Assembly: GCA_002297645.1 (NCBI GenBank)
Contig: DBMH01000223.1
Coordinates: 364 to 25,901 of the forward strand
Direction: 5' to 3'
From: Rhodanobacteraceae bacterium UBA703
GTDB taxonomy: Bacteria; Pseudomonadota; Gammaproteobacteria; Xanthomonadales; Rhodanobacteraceae
Length of the DNA stretch: 25,538 nucleotides
Part shown: positions 1 to 6,759 of the stretch, in pieces
How the letters are laid out: the number at the start of each line of letters is the position of its first letter
Position numbering within the stretch: the first letter of the stretch is position 1
Notes under the pieces: model-generated
The model's input: the letters and a program-made list of their open reading frames with translations, nothing else
Told to the model about the DNA's origin: nothing
Database searches by the model: none
Translations under genes and position numbers: made by a program

Positions 1-525
1 GCCGGCGACACGTTCCGCGCCGCCGCGGTCGAACAGTTGCAGACCTGGGGAACGCGCAACGGCGTGCCGGTGATCGCACAGGGTTCCGGCGCGGATTCGG
101 CCAGCGTGATCTTCGACGCGCTGCAGACCGCGCGCTCGCGCGGCGCCGACGTGCTGATCGCCGATACCGCCGGGCGGCTGCACACGCAGTCCGGCCTGAT
201 GGACGAGCTGGCCAAGATCCGCCGCGTGCTCGGCAAGCTCGACACCGAAGCGCCGCACGAGGCCCTGCTGGTCATCGACGGCACCACGGGCCAGAACGCG
301 ATCAGCCAGGTGCGCCAGTTCCAGCAAGCGATCGGCGTCAGCGGCCTCGTCGTGACCAAGCTCGACGGCACCGCCAAGGGCGGCGTCGTGTTCGCGCTGG
401 CGCGCGAATTCGGCCTGCCGATCCGCTACGTCGGCCTCGGCGAGAGCGCAGAGGACCTGCGCCCGTTCGACGCCACCGCCTTCGTCGACGGCCTCTTGCC
501 GGTCTCGCTGGGCGGCCGTGGCTGA
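1..525 (+). CDS. ftsY: Signal recognition particle receptor FtsY, 3' part
   Basis: This is the C-terminal 174 residues of the SRP-type GTPase that docks ribosome-nascent chain-SRP complexes at the inner membrane SecYEG translocon. The frame is open from base 1, and the true start lies upstream of the window. The visible part begins with AGDTFRAAAVEQL, the stretch just after the P-loop region in FtsY/Ffh GTPases. The G3 motif DTAGR starts at visible residue 55, APHEALLVID and TGQNA follow, then the G4 motif TKLDGTAKGG near base 355 and the closing G-loop region GLGESAEDLRPF. TKLDG, TGQNA and the APHE stretch favour FtsY over Ffh. The last bases overlap the GTG start of the next gene by 8 nt, so translation may be coupled to the AsmA-like, mutY and yggX genes. 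The missing N-terminal acidic A domain cannot be assessed. Confidence 0.97.
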   Translation, partial: AGDTFRAAAVEQLQTWGTRNGVPVIAQGSGADSASVIFDALQTARSRGADVLIADTAGRLHTQSGLMDELAKIRRVLGKLDTEAPHEALLVIDGTTGQNAISQVRQFQQAIGVSGLVVTKLDGTAKGGVVFALAREFGLPIRYVGLGESAEDLRPFDATAFVDGLLPVSLGGRG

Positions 526-1186
526 AGCCGTCGCGAAGCCGCGCCGACGGCGGCGCTGGCCGTTCGTGCTTCTCGCGCTCGCGCTGCTGGCCGGCGTCGG
601 CGTGCTCGCGCTGCGCCACTACACCCAGCCGGAACGGCTCACGGCCCTGCTCATCGGCGAGGCGCACTCGCAGTTCGGCCTCGCGCTCACGCTCGACGGC
701 AGCGCAGGCTTCGGCTTCCTGCCGCAACTGCACCTGCGCCTGCCCAAACCCCGTGCGAAGTCCGGTGGCGATGCGCTGCTCGACGCGGACGCGATCGACG
801 TGCTCGTTCCGTGGCGCACGCTGCGCGGCCAGCGCATCGAGATCGAGCACATCGAGATCGACCGCCCGCGCCTCGACCTCGACGCGCTCTCGCGCTGGCT
901 CGCCTCGCGCCCGTCGGGCGGCACGTCGCCGGACGTACGCTTCTCCATCACGATCCGAGGCGGCGTGCTGCTCGCCTCGGGAAAGCCCGTCGCCGAAGGC
1001 CTCGACCTCGACTTCGCCAATGCGGGCGACCTGGCGGCGTGGTTCGCGCAGGTCCGCGAGCCGGCATCGGCGCTGCTGCCGCCGCTAGCCGGCAAGGCGG
1101 CGGCAGCCAGGATGCAGATCGGCTCGACGCACGTGGAAGGGCTGGAGGTCGAGGTGCGCGACGACGAGCCGGCGCCGAAACGATGA
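518..1186 (+). CDS. AsmA-like membrane-anchored protein
   Basis: A 222-residue protein of unknown precise function that resembles the N-terminal part of AsmA-family envelope proteins. A basic N-terminus (PRRRRRW) precedes one hydrophobic anchor at about residues 14-33, predicted to leave the rest in the periplasm. The following alternating pattern is typical of AsmA N-termini: a GFGFLPQLHLRL stretch, then 'ADAIDVLVPWRTLRGQ', then IEIEHIEIDRPRLDLDAL. AsmA proteins usually run 600 residues or more, so this is a short form. The GTG start at 518 overlaps the ftsY stop, and its TGA shares ATGA with the mutY start. That makes it the second cistron of a coupled ftsY-mutY-yggX run. AsmA-like proteins are linked to outer membrane lipid homeostasis; any such role here is inference from the fold family only. 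Confidence 0.8.
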   Translation: MAEAVAKPRRRRRWPFVLLALALLAGVGVLALRHYTQPERLTALLIGEAHSQFGLALTLDGSAGFGFLPQLHLRLPKPRAKSGGDALLDADAIDVLVPWRTLRGQRIEIEHIEIDRPRLDLDALSRWLASRPSGGTSPDVRFSITIRGGVLLASGKPVAEGLDLDFANAGDLAAWFAQVREPASALLPPLAGKAAAARMQIGSTHVEGLEVEVRDDEPAPKR

Positions 1187-2247
1187 CACTGCCTGCCGAC
1201 ACCTTCGCGAGCGCCCTGCTCGACTGGTACGACCGTCACGGACGCAAGGACCTGCCGTGGCAGCGCGAGCGCACGGCGTATCGCGTCTGGCTCAGCGAAG
1301 TCATGCTGCAACAGACCCAGGTGCGTACGGTCATCCCGTACTTCGAGCGCTTCGTCGCGGCGCTGCCGGCATTGCCCGACCTCGCCGCCGCGCCGCAGGA
1401 CCAGGTGCTCGCCCTGTGGTCCGGGCTCGGCTACTACAGCCGCGCGCGCAACCTGCATCGCACGGCGCAGATCTGCGTCGCCGCGAACGGCGGCGATCTT
1501 CCGCGGGACCTCGACGCGCTCTCCGCCCTGCCCGGCATCGGCCGTTCGACGGCCGCGGCGATCCTGGCGCAGACCTGGGGAGAGCGCCACGCGATCCTCG
1601 ACGGCAACGTGCGCCGCGTGCTCGCCCGCTGGCACGGCCTGCGCGGCTGGCCCGGCGAAGCGGCTACGCAACGCGAACTGTGGCGTTTCGCCGAGGATCA
1701 CACGCCGCACGTGCGGGTAGCCGACTACACGCAGGCGATCATGGACCTCGGCGCTACCTTGTGCGTGCGCTCGCGGCCGCACTGCGCACGCTGCCCGGTT
1801 TCGTCCGGCTGCGTCGCCCTGCGCGACGGACTCACCGCCGAATTGCCCACGCGCAAGCCTTCCCGCGAGAAGCCCACACGCGACACCACGATGCTGGTCG
1901 TGCGCGACGACCGTTCGCGCGTGCTGCTCGAACGGCGCCCGCAGGAAGGCATCTGGGCCGGCCTGTGGAGCCTGCCGGAGATCGGGGATCCGCGCGACGC
2001 CCCGCAGCGCCTGCGCGAACACTACGGCGTGCGCACCGCAGACGGCATTGCCTTGACGCCGTTCGTGCACACCTTCAGCCACTATCATCTGCAGGTCGTG
2101 CCGTTGCTGCTCGAGCGCGCGATATCGACCGGCCGCGTCGCCGACGTCGAAGGTCGCGGGTGGTACGCGCCCGGCGACCTCGCCACGCTCGGCCTGCCCG
2201 CACCGGTGCGCCGGTTGCTCGAAACCCTCCAGGAGGACATCCCATGA
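1183..2247 (+). CDS. mutY: Adenine DNA glycosylase MutY
   Basis: Base-excision repair enzyme that removes adenine mispaired with 8-oxoguanine or guanine; 354 residues, close to the usual 350. The catalytic glutamate is E39 in EVMLQQTQV. The helix-hairpin-helix is LPGIGRSTAAAIL (residues 116-128). The catalytic aspartate is D140 in ILDGNVRRVL. The 4Fe-4S cluster loop has C194, C201, C204 and C210 with the classic C-x6-C-x2-C-x5-C spacing. The C-terminal third is the NUDIX-like 8-oxoG recognition domain (from about residue 230, with WAGLWSLPE and HTFSHYHL). The ATG at 1183 overlaps the upstream stop as ATGA, fixing the start within a coupled operon. The downstream yggX start overlaps its stop, and the mutY-yggX pairing is common in gammaproteobacteria. 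Confidence 0.97.
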   Translation: MTLPADTFASALLDWYDRHGRKDLPWQRERTAYRVWLSEVMLQQTQVRTVIPYFERFVAALPALPDLAAAPQDQVLALWSGLGYYSRARNLHRTAQICVAANGGDLPRDLDALSALPGIGRSTAAAILAQTWGERHAILDGNVRRVLARWHGLRGWPGEAATQRELWRFAEDHTPHVRVADYTQAIMDLGATLCVRSRPHCARCPVSSGCVALRDGLTAELPTRKPSREKPTRDTTMLVVRDDRSRVLLERRPQEGIWAGLWSLPEIGDPRDAPQRLREHYGVRTADGIALTPFVHTFSHYHLQVVPLLLERAISTGRVADVEGRGWYAPGDLATLGLPAPVRRLLETLQEDIP

Positions 2248-2516
2248 CGCGCACCGTGCATTGCGTGAAACTGCAACGCGAAGCGGAAGGACTCGCCTTC
2301 GCTCCGTGGCCGGGCGAACTCGGCAAACGCATCTACGAGCAGGTGTCGAAGGAAGCCTGGGCGGGCTGGCTCGCGCACCAGACCATGCTGATCAACGAGA
2401 ACCGCCTGAATCCGCTCGATCCGAAGACGCGCGGCTTCATCGCGAGCGAGATGGAAAAATACTTCTTCGGCGAGGGATCGGAAAAACCCTCGGGCTACGT
2501 CGCGCCGGAAGACTGA
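2244..2516 (+). CDS. yggX: Probable Fe(II)-trafficking / oxidative protection protein YggX
   Basis: Small cytosolic protein of 90 residues, exactly the family's usual length. YggX protects Fe-S proteins from oxidative damage and has been proposed to handle labile Fe(II). The family N-terminus is clear (MTRTVHCVKLQREAEGL, with the conserved Cys7). WPGELGKRIYEQVSKEAW follows, then the LINENRLNPLDPK segment and the C-terminal EMEKYFFGEG. The ATG overlaps the mutY TGA (ATGA at 2244-2247), and a strong AGGAGG at 2231-2236 lies inside the mutY end. Its placement after mutY, itself an Fe-S repair enzyme, is conserved in gammaproteobacteria. It ends 3 bp before the stop of the convergent gene, with no obvious separate terminator. 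Confidence 0.96.
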   Translation: MTRTVHCVKLQREAEGLAFAPWPGELGKRIYEQVSKEAWAGWLAHQTMLINENRLNPLDPKTRGFIASEMEKYFFGEGSEKPSGYVAPED

Positions 2517-2519
2517 GGC

Positions 2520-2909
2520 TCAGTCGCCCTGCTGCATGCGGGCGTAGTCGATCGGCTGTATCTGCACGATGCGGCAGCGATCGTTCCCCGCGATGACCGC
2601 ATCCATGCGCCGCAGGACCTTGTGGCTCGCCTGCGAGGTCACGCCGACGTTCTTCGTCCATTGCAGCTGCGTGCACGGCTCCTCGACGGTCAGGAGGTAG
2701 GCTTCCTTGATCGTGGACCACACGACGATCTTGTCCGGCCCCACCAGCTGCCATTTGTACAGCGACCAGAAGCGGAATTCGTCGACCGGCGCCATCAGGT
2801 AGGGCGTGTATTCGTCGAGATGCTTCTTCTGTGTCTCGGGTGTATCCGCGCGCGCCTCGCCGACGACGGCGACGAGGGCGGCCAGCACCAGTGCCATGAA
2901 ATGCCGCAT
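2520..2909 (-). CDS. Small secreted protein, DUF6491-like (paralog 1)
   Basis: A 129-residue exported protein of unknown function. A signal peptide is visible at residues 1-22 (MRHFMALVLAALVAVVGEARA). The mature part has one W-rich strand segment (FRFWSLYKWQLV) and then 'KIVVWSTIKEAYLLTVEEPC'. It ends with C-x-I-x-x-IxPxDYAR (CRIVQIQPIDYARM). Two cysteines, in 'EEPC' and 'DRCRI', could form a disulfide. The start at 2909 has GGAGGA upstream. The downstream-most stretch closely parallels the next gene (3002-3442), so the two are tandem paralogs. My recollection is that this pattern fits DUF6491, a family seen mostly in Lysobacterales; that assignment is from memory. It lies on the same strand as, and downstream of, the BlaI/M56 genes. 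Confidence 0.8.
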   Translation of the reverse strand: MRHFMALVLAALVAVVGEARADTPETQKKHLDEYTPYLMAPVDEFRFWSLYKWQLVGPDKIVVWSTIKEAYLLTVEEPCTQLQWTKNVGVTSQASHKVLRRMDAVIAGNDRCRIVQIQPIDYARMQQGD

Positions 2910-3001
2910 GTCCGGGCTCCTCCGGGGTTCAGGTCCGCACCGCACCGCCAGCGGCGGACTCGCGTCCGCCGCGCCATTCCCGACCCGCCGATGCGTGGCG
3001 A

Positions 3002-3442
3002 CTACGCGCCCGTATTCTTCTCGACGGCCTTGTGCATCCGATGCATGGCGTGATGCGGCCTCGCCACGATCCTCGCATAGTCGACCGGCTGGATCGACTC
3101 GATCTTGCAGTGCGTCGCACCGAGCTCGACATAGTCGGTGCCGACCTTGACGTTGCCGTCGCGCGAAGTCAGGGCGACGCTTTCCGATGTCGCCAGGCCG
3201 CTGCACGGGCCCTGCGTGCGCACCAGCCAGGGCTTGTCGTTCGCCGTCCAGACCGCGAGCGAACTGTCGTCCAGCGCCTGCCAGTCGACCAGGGAAGGCA
3301 ATGCCATCTGCTGCACCTCGCCCTCGGCCGCATTCTGGTACCGCTGGATGTCGCGCTGTCCCTCGATGCGCCGATCCGCGGCGGATGCCACCACCGCACC
3401 GGCCGCCAGCAATGCCACGACCACTCCTGCGAGCCTCTTCAT
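3002..3442 (-). CDS. Small secreted protein, DUF6491-like (paralog 2)
   Basis: A 146-residue exported protein of unknown function. It has a signal peptide (MKRLAGVVVALLAAGAVVASA, cleaved before about residue 23). It shares an ordered set of motifs with its neighbour. The first is W-x-A/L...VW followed by 'KPWLVRTQGPC', matching 'EAYLLTVEEPC' in paralog 1. The second is VALTS versus VGVTS, then D-x-V at equivalent spacing. The last is 'HCKIESIQPVDYARI' versus 'RCRIVQIQPIDYARM'. ATG at 3442 is preceded by GGAG; upstream in-frame ATGs at 3508 and 3568 lack the signal-peptide context. The gene is 92 bp upstream of paralog 1 and 136 bp downstream of the M56 gene, so all could be one transcript. 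The C-terminal tail (HHAMHRMHKAVEKNTGA) is not shared. Confidence 0.8.
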   Translation of the reverse strand: MKRLAGVVVALLAAGAVVASAADRRIEGQRDIQRYQNAAEGEVQQMALPSLVDWQALDDSSLAVWTANDKPWLVRTQGPCSGLATSESVALTSRDGNVKVGTDYVELGATHCKIESIQPVDYARIVARPHHAMHRMHKAVEKNTGA

Positions 3443-3578
3443 GGGAGTCTCCGAACGCCGATTCCACGCCTCGGCCTGAGCGCTCTCCATCCGCAACGGC
3501 AGTCGTTGGGACGGAGCGCGGGCGGCCAAAGTTGCGCCTCGGAGCCGGGGGATTTCGTCGGCATTCATGCGCCGCCGG

Positions 3579-5930
3579 TCAGCTGGCGAAGCGATCGAGC
3601 GCGCGCTCGGCGGCGCCGCGCTCGTGGTCGGAAAGGCGCCGGGCGACTTCGCGGTAACGCGCGATCAGCGCCGGATCGGCTGGCATGACGCGCGCCAGCG
3701 CCACGAGCACTTCGCGGCAGTCGTAGTCCGAGCCGATGTTGCCGGCGACGTCGAGTACTCCCTGCGTACCCAGCCGGCCGAAGTTCGGCGCACGCATCAG
3801 CGCATTCAGCGCCTCGCGCCGCTCGTAGTCCGATCCGATACCGTCGACCGCCCTCGTATAGGCCGTGGCGACACGTTCGCCGTCGCCGACGCGGCGCAGC
3901 GTCGCCACCAGCAGTTCGCGCCGTTCGTAGTCCGACCCGATCGCGTTCGATGCTGCGATGACCTCGCCCAGCGTACCGTCGTCGAGCGCGCCGGAATCCA
4001 GCAGCGCGCTCAGCGTGCGGCGGCGCTCGTAGTCCGATCCGATCTTCTGCGCCGCCGCGACCCAGATCGCGCGCAGTTCCGGCTTGGCCGCGAGACGGGG
4101 CAGCAGGCCGGTCAGCAGCTCGGCTCGCTCGTAGTCGGAACCGATCTTCTCGGCCTGTGCGATGACGAGCCGCTGCTGCGCCTCGTCGAACGGCGCGACC
4201 GCCGCCAGTGCGCCCAGCGCGTTGCGGCGCTCGTAGTCCGAATCGAGCCCGTCGATCAGCTGGATCGCTCGCGTCACCTCGGCCGGCGCCAGCTTGCCGA
4301 GCGCGAACAGGTGTTCCAGGTACACGCGACGCGCGTAGCCGGACTGGATGTGAGCGATCTCGTCGAGCACCGCGCCCGCGCCGCCGTTCGAGTAGAAGCG
4401 CTTGACGCGCGCTTCCGCCCCGATCGCGGTGTCGCGGATGACGACCGGAATGAACGCCGCGATCCACGTACGGCCTTCCGTATCCAGCGGCCGCTCGCGT
4501 CCGTCGACGAAATAGCGCGCTTCGACCTTGCCATCGCGCACCGCGTAGTCGACGCGATGCTCCACGCCGCCCTTCGTCTCGGCGAAGCTCGCGCTGCCGT
4601 CGTCACCCAGGCTGGCGACGTCGTCCTCGCGCTCGTTGAACTCGATGCGCCCCTTGATCTTCGCGCTGATCTCGTGCGAACCGTTCCGGATCTGCACATT
4701 GGTGTACTGGCGCTTTCCGCCGAACAAGCTGATGTCGCCCGACATGCGCACGTGCCTCCCGCTGTCGCTCGGTAGCGATGGCGGTACGGGAGGTGCGGGC
4801 GGTGCGGGAGGCGCGAACGGCGGCGGTGGCGGCTCCTGCGCCACGGCGAGGCCGAAGCCCGGCAACGAGAGGCTGGCGACGGCCAGGAAGGACGCAACGG
4901 CCGCAACGGCGCGCATGCGCGACAGGGTGATGTCCATCGGCAAGTCTCCGATCAGATGATCTATGCGTTGAAGAAGAGGCGATTCTCGCTGCGCCATGGC
5001 AGGTGCCAGCACGCTTCCGAACCCCTCGAAACGGTGCTCGGCACATTCGGCCAGGCACTCCGCCAAGCGGCGACCGCTGCCCAGATGACGCGCGGCCCAG
5101 GCATCACAGGCCAGTTCGGCGATTTCGTCGAGGCGTCGGCGCGCCAACGCAACCAGCGGCAGGAACCAGAGCACGGCGCACCACGCCATGGTCGCGAATT
5201 TCCATCCGGGATCGTTGCGTGCGAGATGCGCGGTCTCGTGTGCGAGCATCGCGCGCAGTTGCTCGCGATCGAGCAGTTCGACCGCCCAGCGCGGCAGCAC
5301 GATGCAATGCCTTCCCACCGCGATGGGACTGGCGAGATCGTCGAGGATGCCCAGGCGCGGTACGGCGATTCCGGCCTGGCGCGCGAGTGCGGCCGCATCG
5401 GCCGCGACGCCGGGATGATCCAGCGGTTCGACCCGGGCGAGCATGCGTCCCAGACGTTTCCGGAGCAGCACCAACCGTCCGAGCGCGAGCGCCACACCGG
5501 CCAGCCAGACGACCAGCACCAGCTGTGCCCACGAAAGCGGACGCTCGACGACGGGCGCATCCATCGCACCGACGCGCACGGAAACCGGGAGCACCGGCCC
5601 GTTTGAGACGAGGCGGGCGTCGCGTTTCCCTTCGACGGCGGCGACGAAGGAATGCGGGTGCCCGCTCGCGGAAACGGAATGCACCGGTGCCGGAACCGCA
5701 ACCTGCCCGGCAGGAACCTGCCAACGAACGCGCAGCGGCAGTTCCGCGTTGGAAAGCACCTGCACGCTCGCTGTGGCCGCGGCGCCGAACAAGGCCACGC
5801 GCCACAGCAGCTCGCGCCACGCCGGCCGGCGACGCAGAAAACCGCGGTCGCCCGCCCAAGCGATCGACAGCAACACGAGCGCATGAACGAAGAACGTCGC
5901 CATTGCGACCACCATCGACTCAGCCGTCAT
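3579..5930 (-). CDS. BlaR1-type M56 membrane metallopeptidase with C-terminal SDYERR repeats
   Basis: A 783-residue integral membrane protein. The N-terminal part has hydrophobic segments near residues 5-25, 38-58, 135-156 and 245-263. The M56 zinc site is HETAH (H231, E232, H235) plus E272 in ExxCD (D276). Another membrane segment lies near 335-358, then a proline-rich linker (about 362-384), then a probably beta-rich region (about 390-520). From residue 530 there are eight 34-residue repeats centred on GSDYERR. In BlaR1/MecR1 the C-terminal extracytoplasmic domain binds beta-lactams and the protease then leads to BlaI cleavage. Here no penicillin-binding SxxK domain is visible, so the signal sensed is unknown. 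The ATG at 5930 overlaps the blaI-like gene by 11 bp, indicating coupling and shared operator control. The repressor-protease partnership is inferred from the family and the arrangement. Confidence 0.9.
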   Translation of the reverse strand: MTAESMVVAMATFFVHALVLLSIAWAGDRGFLRRRPAWRELLWRVALFGAAATASVQVLSNAELPLRVRWQVPAGQVAVPAPVHSVSASGHPHSFVAAVEGKRDARLVSNGPVLPVSVRVGAMDAPVVERPLSWAQLVLVVWLAGVALALGRLVLLRKRLGRMLARVEPLDHPGVAADAAALARQAGIAVPRLGILDDLASPIAVGRHCIVLPRWAVELLDREQLRAMLAHETAHLARNDPGWKFATMAWCAVLWFLPLVALARRRLDEIAELACDAWAARHLGSGRRLAECLAECAEHRFEGFGSVLAPAMAQRESPLLQRIDHLIGDLPMDITLSRMRAVAAVASFLAVASLSLPGFGLAVAQEPPPPPFAPPAPPAPPVPPSLPSDSGRHVRMSGDISLFGGKRQYTNVQIRNGSHEISAKIKGRIEFNEREDDVASLGDDGSASFAETKGGVEHRVDYAVRDGKVEARYFVDGRERPLDTEGRTWIAAFIPVVIRDTAIGAEARVKRFYSNGGAGAVLDEIAHIQSGYARRVYLEHLFALGKLAPAEVTRAIQLIDGLDSDYERRNALGALAAVAPFDEAQQRLVIAQAEKIGSDYERAELLTGLLPRLAAKPELRAIWVAAAQKIGSDYERRRTLSALLDSGALDDGTLGEVIAASNAIGSDYERRELLVATLRRVGDGERVATAYTRAVDGIGSDYERREALNALMRAPNFGRLGTQGVLDVAGNIGSDYDCREVLVALARVMPADPALIARYREVARRLSDHERGAAERALDRFAS
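3582..4343 (-). repeat. Eight tandem 34-residue (102-bp) SDYERR repeats
   Basis: Within the M56 gene, the segment S-x-Y-x-R-x recurs starting at residues 530, 564, 598, 632, 666, 700, 734 and 767. Seven units are exactly 34 residues; the last interval is 33. The first copy (SGYARR) and last (SDHERG) are degenerate, and the six central ones read SDYER or SDYDC, usually preceded by IG. Each unit looks like two helices (xxxLxALL... and ...AxxIG), resembling HEAT- or TPR-like solenoids. On the DNA the CTCGTAGTCCGA core recurs about every 102 bp. Confidence 0.93.
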
Positions 5931-6309
5931 CGCCGCCTCCGCGCGCCAGCCGGCGCCTGACCTTGGCGAGATCGTCCGGGGCGATCTCGGACTCCTTCAC
6001 CAGATGCGCGACGAGTTCGCGCGCATCGCCGGCGAACAACGCGCCGACCAGGTCGGCGACCATCGAACGCCGCACGTCCGATTCTTCGACCAGGGCGCGA
6101 TAGAACAGCTGTCGCCCGTCTCGACGCTGCGCGACGACACCGCGCCTCTCGAGACGCGACAGCAAGGTCGCCACCGTCGTGTGCTTCAGGCCACGCGCAT
6201 CCGCAAGCTCCGCGGCGACGTCGGCCGTGCTCGTCTCTCCGCGCTCCCACAGCACGCGCATCAGCGCGATCTGCAGTTCGCTCAGGCTCACGTCCCGCAC
6301 CTTCCCCAT
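5920..6309 (-). CDS. BlaI/MecI-family transcriptional repressor
   Basis: A 129-residue winged-helix repressor of the BlaI/MecI/CopY family. It opens with LSELQIALMRVLWERGETSTADV, the family's first helices. The recognition helix region is 'LKHTTVATLLSRLERRGVV', followed by the wing 'RDGRQLFYRALV' and a C-terminal dimerisation helix pair (residues about 80-125). The family binds TACA/TGTA palindromes as dimers and is inactivated by proteolysis linked to the partner M56 protein. ATG at 6309 lies 24 bp from a perfect palindromic operator (6333-6348), so autorepression is likely. Its 3' end overlaps the M56 gene. No beta-lactamase gene is in the window; the regulon may be only this operon and the two downstream secreted proteins. 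Confidence 0.94.
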   Translation of the reverse strand: MGKVRDVSLSELQIALMRVLWERGETSTADVAAELADARGLKHTTVATLLSRLERRGVVAQRRDGRQLFYRALVEESDVRRSMVADLVGALFAGDARELVAHLVKESEIAPDDLAKVRRRLARGGGDDG

Positions 6310-6326
6310 GCCCGCCTCGTCTACGG

Positions 6327-6348
6327 CTGTAGTACTACAGTTGTAGTA
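6327..6348. promoter_or_regulatory. BlaI/MecI-type operator, nested palindromes
   Basis: Bases 6333-6348 read TACTACA-GT-TGTAGTA, a perfect 7-bp inverted repeat that matches the canonical BlaI/MecI operator pattern. A second perfect palindrome, CTGTAGTACTACAG (6327-6340), shares its right arm, so three TGTAGTA-like half sites sit in a row. It lies between the predicted promoter and the repressor start. Confidence 0.9.
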
Positions 6349-6368
6349 GAAAGAACGGAGCCCCGCAA
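6340..6368 (-). promoter_or_regulatory. Candidate promoter of the blaI-M56 operon
   Basis: On the minus strand TTGCGG (6363-6368) is followed 17 bp later by TACAAC (6340-6345). The -10-like box lies inside the operator palindrome, so repressor binding would block it. The match to consensus is only moderate. Confidence 0.4.
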
Positions 6369-6458
6369 CCAGCCGGAAGTCATGCCCATGGAACGCCACG
6401 CCGACACCAACCGAGCGATCCCGTTCGAGGCGAAGACGAATCCGTCGCGACGAACGGC

Positions 6459-6487
6459 TTGACGAAATCCGGCCGCACCGCTCTAAT
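6459..6487 (+). promoter_or_regulatory. Sigma-70 promoter for tRNA-Phe
   Basis: TTGACG (6459-6464), a 17-bp spacer and TCTAAT (6482-6487). A GC-rich discriminator (cgcgccccgc) follows, as is usual for stable RNA promoters under stringent control. The tRNA starts about 39 bp after the -10 box. Confidence 0.7.
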
Positions 6488-6525
6488 ACGCGCCCCGCAG
6501 CGACCCACACGGATCGCATGCCTGC

Positions 6526-6601
6526 GGCCGAGTAGCTCAGTTGGTAGAGCAGGGGATTGAAAATCCCCGTGTCGGCGGTTCGATTCCGTCCTCGGCCACC
6601 A
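6526..6601 (+). tRNA. tRNA-Phe (anticodon GAA)
   Basis: A complete 76-nt cloverleaf with encoded CCA. The acceptor stem GGCCGAG (6526-6532) pairs with CTCGGCC (6591-6597). The D arm is GCTC/GAGC. The anticodon stem GGGGA/TCCCC encloses loop TTGAAAA with anticodon GAA at 6559-6561. The T arm includes GGTTCGATTCC. The discriminator is A at 6598, then CCA. It reads UUC/UUU codons. tRNA 3' ends are common integration sites for genomic islands, and an accessory stretch begins directly downstream. Confidence 0.97.
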
Positions 6602-6609
6602 TACAAAAC

Positions 6610-6640
6610 AACGGCTTGCAGCGATGCAGGCCGTTTTTGT
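6610..6640 (+). terminator. Rho-independent terminator after tRNA-Phe
   Basis: The stem AACGGCTTGCA (6610-6620) and TGCAGGCCGTT (6625-6635) pairs over 11 positions with one G-T wobble, around a GCGA tetraloop. A T-run (TTTTT, then GTTT) follows. It starts 9 bp after the tRNA CCA. Confidence 0.88.
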
Positions 6641-6759
6641 TTCCGTCGAAGGCCCTCTGGTGCCCGTATGGTGCCGGCCCACTCGCCGCTCGGCTGGACT
6701 GCTAGACGCTTCACGCACTCATCTACAATTCCCGAAGGCTATCCATGAGGGATCGGTTA

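Noticed and set aside
619..2088. A 489-residue minus-strand frame opposite the AsmA-like gene and mutY.
   Set aside because: mutY has all its catalytic residues on the plus strand; this is a shadow frame.
3700..4343. CTCGTAGTCCGA direct repeats every 102 bp considered as a CRISPR or other DNA repeat array.
   Set aside because: The intervals are an exact multiple of three, the 'spacers' code for conserved helices, and all lie in the open M56 frame.
3567..4775. A plus-strand frame with a periodic 'VVRSD' pattern that looks like a repeat protein.
   Set aside because: The periodicity is the reverse complement of the SDYERR repeats of the M56 gene.
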